64,000 bases of DNA, from assembly GCA_007026445.1 (NCBI GenBank), contig VDMD01000018.1, positions 248,001 to 312,000 on the forward strand. The letters run 5' to 3'. Within the stretch, counting starts at the first letter, position 1, and every line of letters starts with the position of its first letter. The translations under genes were made by a program, and so were the position numbers. Shown here one piece after another: positions 56,219-64,000 of this stretch. The notes under the pieces were generated by a model. The model was not told the origin of the DNA, did not search any database, and saw only the letters and a program-made list of their open reading frames with translations. The DNA comes from Schizophyllum amplum. Lineage: Eukaryota; Basidiomycota; Agaricomycetes; Agaricales; Schizophyllaceae.

Positions 56219-58389
56219 TCACAACGATCCACCAACGGACTCCATGGTCTGTGAAGACAGTATTGGTCAGGCCTTTGTCGAAGGAGGTCTGTGAACACAA
56301 GAGTACGCACGAAAGGAGACGCCGTTGGCGCGTCCAGAATCGCCAGCTCCTCCTTCGTAAAGGGCAGACGCGGCACCAGGAGCACCCGCAAAGGAATGAA
56401 CAGCATGATGATGACCGGGAACCCAATAGCGGCTATAGTGTCGTTGAGGTCAGTAAGATGCCAGGGAAGCAACGTGCCAGGCACATGTGACATGTCGGGT
56501 GCGAGCGACAAGCAGAAATCAGGCTTACCGATGGTCTGCGTGATAGCGAACGTCGCGCCGAAGCCGACAAGTTGTAGGGCGACGAAGAGGACGATGCGCG
56601 AATTGCGGACCTTGACGAGGGGCTCGGTGGGTGGGATGAGCTTCCTGTCGCGCAGAAGGTAGTAAATCTTCTGTGTAATGCCGTTGCCGTTGAGTGCGTC
56701 GGCGCCCATGTACCAGCTACCAGAAGTCAGGCGAGTTGATGCGAACAATGAAGCCCAACGTACAATAAGCCGGCAAGAACACCTAAAACAATGGTCAGTT
56801 ACAAGTAAAGCAGGAGTTACCGTCCAGAGACGCACCTCGTGGGATTAGATTGAGGATATGGAGGAACGGCCCGGTTAGCAAGACGAGGCATAGGGAGCCT
56901 TGCGCCAGATTGGAAACGCGCTGCTCCACTACACCGATGGGATACTCGAGCGCGGTAGTCTTCTCATCGTAAGGGTCCAACATTGTTTCTTCGTCCTCTT
57001 TCCGCTGCTTCCCCATTACAATGAGCGAAGTCGTGTGTATGGGCGCCTGAGGAATGAGCCCATTCGGAGCGGGGAGGCCTAGCAGACCGGCGAGGAAGGT
57101 CGTCACGCCGAGCAAGAAGAAATCCCAATGAAAGCCCGGAGGCTTGCGAAGCGGGAATTCAGAGCCCTGTGCCATCAGGGACTGCGCAGGCTGTGAGTTG
57201 CACGGTGGCAGCGAGGTAAGTGATGCACTCACAGATACATTGTGGTCGAAGAAAAACAGCACCCAGAGGATGAAGCCGAAGGGTAGAGCGATGCCCACCC
57301 ATTTGCCCTCGAGCTGCCAGAACCTCACCAGCCACTCGCGCCCGCTGGCAGGCGTAAAAGCGGGACTGATGGGCAAGGTCTGCGCATTCGCCGCGTTGAA
57401 TCGTCCCCAGTACGCCATCCCCGACGCCGCGATCAGAGAGATGGGCATGCCGTAGTCGGCCAGAAAGCGCCGGACGTGTCGGTGGAAGAATGTCTTCTGG
57501 GATAGCGACTGAAAGAGGAAGGAGGTGACGAGCATTAGGATGGCGACGATGATTGAGACGAAGGGGCCCGCGGCGTCCTGGGGTCCGGTGGATTGTTTGA
57601 GCTGACGCGTCAGAACCTGAATGCCATACTGGAGGTACACCCAAGAGACGTAAAATCCGAAGGTGTCGCATGAAAACAGCGTCACGTATTTCAGGAAGTT
57701 GCACCCTACGCGGATGTAAACATCAACGGTCTGGAGACTCGCATATACTTACAGTTGAGGATGGCGGTGACCCAGTGGATGATGGCAGCCCATAAGTAGA
57801 CCCATCCAATGAAGTGGAGATAGTTTGGCGGGTTGCTCTCCCCCTCTATGATGTCGTATATCGTCTTATTGAACACGGTGATGGGTCCTGGTCCATAGGT
57901 TAGATGTATAGGGGGGGGGGGGGGGGGTATCACTGGCGCTCACCAGTCACTCCAGCAACAGTGAGCGGTTGCGCTCCGAAGACAGAGAATATAAATGCTG
58001 CCATGAAGGACGACATGAGCACCTCACTGACGCCGTACATCTGTGTAGTTTCTATGAGGTCCAGAGAGAACGCGATGCCGGGGAGAACACTGCGCTTGTG
58101 TCAACTGGGTGGTCTGCTGAGTATAGAGAATCACGTACTTGGCGAAGAAGATTAGCGCCGTTGCGGGAACGACGCGGTAGTTGTATGCGTCCTTCCAGTC
58201 ACTCCAGTAGAAGGGAGCGCGCGCCCGAATGTCGCGACGTATTCCTGAGCCAAGGGATTGTACCTTGTGAACCCATCCTCCAGGTCTTTCGGCACTGGAG
58301 GTATCTGGGGGTAGAGGCGGCGTCGTTTGCGCATCCTCGATGCGTTTCTTCTCTGATTCTGAGGGAACAGGAACGTCTTGGCGGGACAT
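56219..58389 (-). CDS. BOR1: Boron/anion transporter Bor1 (SLC4 family)
   Basis: A polytopic plasma- or vacuolar-membrane exporter of borate in the anion-exchanger superfamily. About nine exons. From the N-terminus: IRARAPFYWSDWKDAYNYRV, VLPGIAFSLDLIETT, FSVFGAQPLTVAGVTGPITV, PPNYLHFIGWVYLWAAIIHW, FLKYVTLFSCDTFGFYVSWV, KPPGFHWDFFLLGVTTFLAG, LGLPAPNGLIPQAPIHTTSL (the SLC4 signature), GVVEQRVSNLAQG, and AAIGFPVIIMLFIPLRV. The last exon is very short: it joins ASPF to TMESVGGSL, the family's C-terminal end, with the stop at 56219-56221. One intron contains a run of 17 G (plus strand, 57911-57927). The frame is intact throughout. Confidence 0.92.
57911..57927 (+). repeat. G17 homopolymer in a BOR1 intron
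   Basis: Seventeen consecutive G on the plus strand (C17 in the transcript) between donor and acceptor of the intron that splits VTG/PITV. Confidence 0.8.
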
Positions 58390-58668
58390 TGTGAATAGGA
58401 AGGTCGTTTCAATGCGTAGATTTCATAAAGAAGGGTAGACAGCGCAAGGTCGCCTGAGTGAGCCGGCAGCGCCTAAGGCGAGTTGAGTCCAGGAAGAGGA
58501 AGAGGGGCATCGCCAAGGAATACAATGGAGAAGACGTGTATGGCTTTGTTTGGAACGTCATTGTATCAGCTTACCTAACTAAGATCGGGAATCGCGATCA
58601 CCTGACACGCCAGCTTGCGTTCGTTTGCGGCTTGCCTCGAGCGTTCATTCTCTTCCCTTGTATCCCTC

Positions 58669-60103
58669 ATGGCTGCCTTCTTGGACTTCATCACGAAAAC
58701 GATACTGCGACGGGAGGACAGTCGCAATGATTACATGGACATGGTCATGCGGAAAGCGCCCCATGTAGCGCTGGGCGTCACCGCGCTCTACTTCAGCACT
58801 GTCGGGTTGCTGTCCGTGCCCTACATACAGCGACAGTACGTGCCATTGACTGTCTCTTGTGGGTACTTCTCACAGTTCTTCAGAGCTATCTTCTGCAATG
58901 GTATCAGGCCCCCACGACCAGGAGCCTACGAACGCCCGGAGAAGCACGGCCTAGCTCGTACGTGGATAGTCCGCTTCAGGTCAGCTTATACCGATCGCTG
59001 AGCTAACATGCTGCACAGCCAGCAAGACCCTCAACCTCCAACTGCCTACACCTGATGGCCAGACGTTGGGCGCCTGGTTCATCCTCTCCGACGCGTACTA
59101 CCACTCCATCCTCAAGCATGACTGGGAAATCGACTTGCGCCAGGCGCTCACGTCACTCCCCACCATACTCTACCTCCACGATGCCGGCATGACGCGCGCA
59201 GCCAAGGCTTGCGTGACACAGTGCTCCATGTTCTCCTCGCGTCTGTCTGCAAATGTGCTAGCCGTCGACTATCGCGGGTTCGGCGACTCTACGGGCGCGC
59301 CTTCCGAAGAGGGTCTCGCGACCGACGCGCGCGCTGCATGGGAATGGCTGCTTCGCAATGGTGCCAACCCGGCGGACGTGGTCATCGTTGGTCATGCCCT
59401 CGGTAGCAGCGTAGCGGCCCGACTCGGTGTGGAGATTGAGAAGGACGGATTGCGCCCGCGCGGCATCGTCTTGTTGAGCCCCTTCTCCAGTATTTTGGAG
59501 GCGGTCCGAACTGTTGGCTTGAACGGCTCGACTCCCTTCCTGAAGCCTTTGAACGTGATACCGAAAGCTACGGGTACGTCGCGCTCATGTACAGACGAAT
59601 CATTTACTCATTTTTGGTAGATTTCGTACTCAGGAGCGTTGTTCCTCGATTCGATACCCTAACCGCAGTGGCCGTCAGTCACTCTCTAGATGTGCTCATC
59701 ATGATCGCTAAACCTCTCACAGAATATCAAGGTCGCCGACATTGTCATCGCTCACAGCGAAGACGACTCCGACGTCCCCGCTTCCCACTCTGACAAGCTC
59801 TTCCACGCCTTCCTCGGCCCCCTCCTCCCGCCCGCTCCCACCCTCCCGTCCAACCCCGGCGCCATCTCCAAAGACGACTGGGAGAAGTTCACACACGAGG
59901 TCACCTCGCGCAAGCAGGCGGAGAAGAACCTCGTGATCGTTAACGAGGTCCGCGACTTCGGCGTTACGAGCGAGTTTGTGGACTCGGACAATGGGGATCG
60001 GCGCGTGATGTTGGTGAAGACACTCGCGGGCGGGCATGGGGCGGTGGGGTTGCAGGAGGGCGTGCAGGATATTGTGGGCAAGTTCTTTGGATTTTTGCCT
60101 TAG
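58669..60103 (+). CDS. ABHD12-like alpha/beta-hydrolase with an altered nucleophile site
   Basis: Homolog of ABHD12, a membrane-bound lysophospholipid/monoacylglycerol hydrolase. Five exons. The N-terminal membrane segment is HVALGVTALYFSTVGLLSVP. An intron of 48 nt (acceptor ttcttcag) joins IQRQ to AIFCNG, and the next joins HGLA to PSKTLNLQLPTPDGQ. The hydrolase core has TLGAWFILSD, PTILYLHDAG, NVLAVDYRGFGDSTGAPSEE, WLLRNGANPADVVIVGHALG, FSSILEAVRTVG, VADIVIAHSEDDSDVP (acid Asp) and LVKTLAGGHGAVGLQEG (base His). The nucleophile elbow reads GHALG instead of GHSLG: codon 59396-59398 is GCC (Ala). Ordinary hydrolysis would not be expected from this protein. The frame is intact. Confidence 0.87.
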
Positions 60104-60463
60104 GTGGTGTCCGGGCGATAGACGACGATCTTATGCTATGCGACGAGGATTTACGGATACGATACTTACGCTAGTGCGCATGTACTGATGGCTGCATATA
60201 TGTTTACACTTCGGATGCTAGCAAATCGCGAGCCTCGTCTGAACGACAGGCTTTTCCTGCGTCGGCTCGACCGTCGAGCCTGCAAGTCGGAAGTTTGGTG
60301 TGACTCATCTGAAAGTTCCGCCCGAACCTCCGAGAACGATCAAATATGAACAAACAGAAGGTGACTTGTGCGCCACCGTCATGCTGGTCCCTTGTACTCG
60401 CTCATGATACATCTAATCCTCATCTTGTCCAATTGAACTTTCATACTCTAGTAACTCCGCATC

Positions 60464-61646
60464 ATGTCTGCCCTTTCTCAGCTCGCAAACACGGCCCTCG
60501 CGATGGACGTCGATCCGCCTGAGCGGCAGCCGTATACCCTGCTTCGCGTGAAGCGCAAGCGGAATGAGGAGCCGCTGGAAGGACTTGGTACGCTCATAAC
60601 ATTGGTGACATGTAACAAAAGACATACTGACCTCGCTCCCCAGTCATCGAATCGCGCGCACGCAAGAAGAAGTCGCGCGGGACCGTCGACCTCTTCTCCT
60701 TCGCGAAGACGATGGAGGATAGCGACTGGAATGCGGACGTGCACCAGACACTGAGGGTGCGTGCGCACGAACTGTGCGCTGTGCGATGTGTCTGATCGAG
60801 AGCCAGGATGAAGTGAACCGGCTGAACCGAGAGGCGAAGGAGAAGGAAGCGAGGGAGAAGGAGGCGAGGGAGAAGGCCGCTGAAGCGGACGCGGCTGCCA
60901 TTGCCGCACAGCCTGCTGTCGTCTCTCCACCTTCACCAAAGGTTATGCGGGCGCAGAACCAGAGGTACACGGTGGTGCCGCAGGAGCCGGAGCAGCCACA
61001 GACGCGCGCTCCCATGTCCCCGTACGCCTTCATTCCCGCGCTCTCCATATCTTCGCTGCTGATATACCTCCAGACCAAAAGTATGGTCTTCGAAAGAACT
61101 AGAGCAGGCATCACTTGCCCCGGAGGTGAAGATGTACGACGCGGTGCTCGACGACGGCGCGGGGGACAAGCCCGCAAGTCCCATGGACGCCGAGATCGAC
61201 AAATTCATCCCTATGCTGGACGAATACCTGAAGAGTGCGTCGCCATCCCTCCTTCACACTGAACCCTCTAGACCTTACACAATCGCCTAGTGAACGACAT
61301 CCACACCAAAGATCAGGCCGCGGCTGCCGCAGAGGACGGCGCGAACGATTATGTCTGGGACGTCTTCTACCGGCGGACAGCCAACCCGGACGATATCCCC
61401 ACCAACTGGGCGACCGTCACTGGGCTGCCACCGTCGACGCAGGACTACGACTCGGCATCCGACTCCGAGGAAAGTGACGAGGCGGACGAGGACTCGAATG
61501 CGGAGGACTGGTACGCGAACGACTATCCCGAGGAAGACGTTACGGACGAGGATGACCTGTCTTCGGACGGGTTTCATGAGCATTCTGAGCATGAAGACAT
61601 AGTGCGTGGACGGGGTGAGTTTGACTCGGATGATGACCCATGGTGA
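60464..61646 (+). CDS. IWR1: Iwr1, RNA polymerase II nuclear import factor
   Basis: Iwr1 binds assembled RNA polymerase II in the cytoplasm and brings it into the nucleus. Five exons. PPERQPYTLLRVKRKRNEEP joins to VIESRARKKKSRG and TVDLFSFAKTMEDSDWN, then a charged helix DEVNRLNREAKEKEAREKEA. An intron with a gtacgc donor, ending ctccag before 61075, restores the frame into PKVWSSKELEQASLAPEVKM. The conserved C-terminal Iwr1 region is NDYVWDVFYRRTANPDDIPT followed by DYDSASDSEESDEADEDSNA and EDWYANDYPEED. Bipartite basic residues near the N-terminus could be the import signal. Start: the only good in-frame ATG, 60464. Confidence 0.88.
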
Positions 61647-62403
61647 AGACTGGGTGAGGATGGCCTCGGTGGGTCAGGTGTATCTCGTTCTGCTTTCCAG
61701 TGCAACGTCCAATCAGACCAACCCATGTAATACTAGGACATACAGGACAGACTGACAATGCCTATCGATTCGTTGAATCGTTCCCCGTTTACGAACAAAA
61801 ATTGACGCTACTGAACTACTGCAGAGGGCACTCAGTGAATTATTCTTGACGAATATGCTTGAGCCACACTTTGTCGCCCTCATCTGAGATCTGAGCGCTC
61901 AAACTCCTTCAACGTAGGCGTCGCGTCGACCTTCATGATCGCCTTCTAATGGATATAGCTGCTCCCTGAATAGGACGCCCAGCTGGTATGCTAACTGTGA
62001 TGAGCTGATAGGGCTCGTCTCGCTTGGAAGAGTCCGCGGTCAGAGAAAATGATGCATGTTGCCTGATGAAAATGCGGCCGAATAGCAGCGCTGCCGAGCA
62101 AGGGTGGCCTGAATAGATGCTTGTCTTTGACCAAGTGCACTGGCAAAGATGGAGGACAGTGGCAATTGTCTGTGCTACGTAGTGCCGTGGCCCAGCCGTG
62201 GCCAGTGGGTCCAGGATCAGGAGAAAGCAGGAAGGGCACGTGCAACGGTGGGGCGGACCCGCCGGGTACGAACCACGTGCTTATATAATCGAGGTCCGGG
62301 CCCGCCGTCCGAATTTGCATGGATTTTGGATTTGGGGACGTTTCCTCCTCCCCGCCCTCGACGCGGCTTGCTTCTCGCGTTCAATGACCTCCAGCACGCC
62401 CGC
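61647..62403. other. Intergenic region between IWR1 and the Myb gene
   Basis: About 760 bases with no coding or repeat signal. TTATATAATCG at 62281-62291, ~115 bases before ATG 62404, may be the TATA element of the next gene. Confidence 0.45.
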
Positions 62404-64000
62404 ATGGACTCCAAAAGCGCCACGACGTACGCACCGCCCTTCTTGCCCTATAGCTGCTCCTGCTGACGGTGGCGCGCAGCATCCAGGCGCTGGACGCTTT
62501 CATCGAGCAGCAGCGGCGGGCGCTCGCCCGTACGCAGTCCGACCTAGGACGCCTACATGCACTCCAGCGCGACGCGGCGGCGAGACCTGAAAGCCTCCTT
62601 CGCGACGCGGCCGATAAGGTATGCCACCACTCGTCGCTCGCGAATGTGGCTGACCAGGCACATAGTTCACTACCGGCCGATTGGGGCTCGCGGACGTCGC
62701 GGAGTGCTTGGTGGAGGTGCCGAAGGATATCGACTGGTCCCTATACGACTCGCATGGTGCGTGGCCGTCCCCTGAGATGCGACATGTGATGGGGCTGACT
62801 TCCCCGCAGACTCGAGCGCTCTTCAACAGCTCACGGCCAAGACCAAGGAGGCGCAAGCGGCACGGCGCGAGCCCAGAAAGACACAATGCCAGCCACTGTC
62901 CAACCTGCAACAGCTCGTGAAGGACGCGCGCAGCCGCATCGTCGAACCTGTGCTCGCCATGTACCCCGATCTCGAGAGTCTGATGGAACCCACGCCAGTC
63001 GAGCCACCCAAGCCGCCAGACGCCGCCACACTCAAGAAGCAGCGGGAGCTCGATAAGCTGCGCGACATGCGCTCCCGCCGTCTCACCTGCGATCCGCAGC
63101 CCGCGCCTGGAGACAGCCATCAGGAGCCCGGTGTTTTATCCGTCGCGACGCCGATGACGAAACTATGGACGTCGACGTAGCCGATGATGCCCTCGCCCGC
63201 CATCCCACCCCCCGTCTCGAACCCGACTCCTCTACCGCATCCGCAGCGTCGCCCTCCAGCGCCGGCCTGCCCACGCCACCCCCTCCTTCCGCTTCTGGCT
63301 TCAAGATCATCATACCGAAGGGCGCTGCCCGCCAATTACCCTCAGACGCACCTGACATGCCCCTGCGTCCGCGTCGACAACGTCGGAACACGTTCAAGGT
63401 GTCGGCACTTGTCCAGGAGCAGCCCGATCCAGAACCACCCCCAGCGTCATGCTTAGGCAAACGCGCGCGCCGGCGGAGCAGCCCCGCGCCGCGCATAATA
63501 GTCCCCTCTTCCAGAAATGCCACACCGGCGACGCCGAACTCCCTGGTCACACCGTCCTCCTTTGCAGCACCATCCTCCTTAGCGACACCCTCCTCTCCTT
63601 GCGCTTCCACATCACAACTCGATACCCCAACAGAGCCTCCATCGTCAGCCAAGCGAGGCAGCCTTTCCTCTTCATCCCAGAAGAAAGCACGTCCAAAGTC
63701 GGCTACGTACAAGGTACCTTGGACAGACGAGGAGCAACTGCTGCTTCAGCGTCTATTGCAGGAGATTCCGGACGGGGAGAGCTTCCGGTGAGTCATTCGT
63801 TCGCGAATGGCGGTCGTCGCTCCGATCGTCGCGCGTATATGGCGGTCGTCGCATTTCCACGCCTGGCGGTTATCGTCGTGGTGCACGTACAATGGTCAAC
63901 GCCTACATATACCATTCTGCTTTATCCCATCCTTCTCTGATCTCATCCCTGGTGCTCCATATACTCTTCCTCGCTCGACATCACACTCCTCGCTCGATCT
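62404..64000 (+). CDS. ZZZ3-like Myb/SANT-domain protein (cut by right edge)
   Basis: Exon 1 is short (ATG 62404) and joins to TIQALDAFIEQQRRALARTQ. Next come LGLADVAECLVEVPKDIDW and QLTAKTKEAQAARREPRKTQ, then a Pro/Ser-rich low-complexity linker (GLPTPPPPSASGFKIIIPKG). At the edge the Myb/SANT domain begins: YKVPWTDEEQLLLQRLLQEI. A good donor (CG/gtgagt) follows at about 63789, and the visible remainder is intron, so the rest of the domain lies outside. One base appears lost in the TTTT run at 63134-63137: the frame before it stops at 63180, while the conserved continuation (RRDADDETMDVDVADDALAR) is shifted by one. The similarity to ZZZ3-type chromatin proteins rests on the partial SANT start only. 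Confidence 0.72.

Noticed and set aside
58838..58877. A 40-nt intron in the ABHD12-like gene ending at ctcacag
   Set aside because: It shifts the frame; the acceptor eight bases downstream (ttcttcag) gives a 48-nt intron and the expected QRQ-AIFCNG join.
1..64000. CRISPR arrays, LTR retrotransposons, integrated viral genes
   Set aside because: No regularly spaced repeats, no long direct terminal repeats, and no reverse transcriptase, integrase or capsid motifs were seen on either strand.

Overview
The window reads as nuclear DNA of a filamentous basidiomycete, most likely an Agaricomycete. Genes are dense and lie on both strands. They are cut by many short GT-AG introns, mostly 48-60 nt, and GC is moderately high. 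The conserved proteins are typical single-copy fungal ones. There are no bacterial operons, CRISPR arrays or retroviral genes. I recognise 23 protein genes as complete or nearly so (two with single-base breaks, one with an unresolved start), one left-edge fragment, one right-edge partial gene, one intron-containing tRNA-Asn, and two non-autonomous DNA transposons.

Layout. 1-332: 3' end of an unidentified gene. 1.1-7.2 kb: YPD1 (phosphorelay HPt protein), COQ7 (ubiquinone hydroxylase) and CHL1/DDX11 (DEAH helicase), with COQ7 and CHL1 divergent from a short shared promoter. 7.2-10.1 kb: gene-free, holding a ~950-bp inverted-repeat element. 10.1-13.2 kb: a SAM O-methyltransferase and a MICOS apolipoprotein-O subunit. 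14.3-19.6 kb: a duplicated pair of zinc-finger regulators in the same orientation, separated by ~3 kb without a recognisable gene. 19.6-23.7 kb: mostly gene-free, with a well-defined 504-bp hAT-type MITE. 23.7-29.0 kb: USB1 and a VNX1/CAX-type cation/H+ exchanger. 29.5-36.5 kb: DDB1 and a Gcn4/CpcA-like bZIP on the minus strand. 39.0-45.9 kb: a CDC25-type RasGEF (SH3, WW, RasGEF) and SEN54. 46.6-52.9 kb: an HSL-type alpha/beta-hydrolase, a short-chain dehydrogenase, tRNA-Asn and an ATP-grasp enzyme. 53.5-55.2 kb: a divergent pair of paralogous small secreted cysteine proteins. 56.2-64.0 kb: BOR1, an ABHD12-like hydrolase whose nucleophile serine is replaced by alanine, IWR1, and a Myb/SANT protein running off the right edge.

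The genes are mainly unrelated housekeeping and regulatory functions (RNA processing, tRNA splicing, genome maintenance, signalling, ion transport); I see no coherent biosynthetic cluster. The main non-routine observations are the hAT MITE with an intact 8-bp target-site duplication, the two local paralog pairs (zinc-finger regulators, secreted peptides), the apparently dead ABHD12 active site, and a series of single-base losses in short homopolymers inside otherwise intact conserved genes. That last pattern looks more like assembly error than gene decay.
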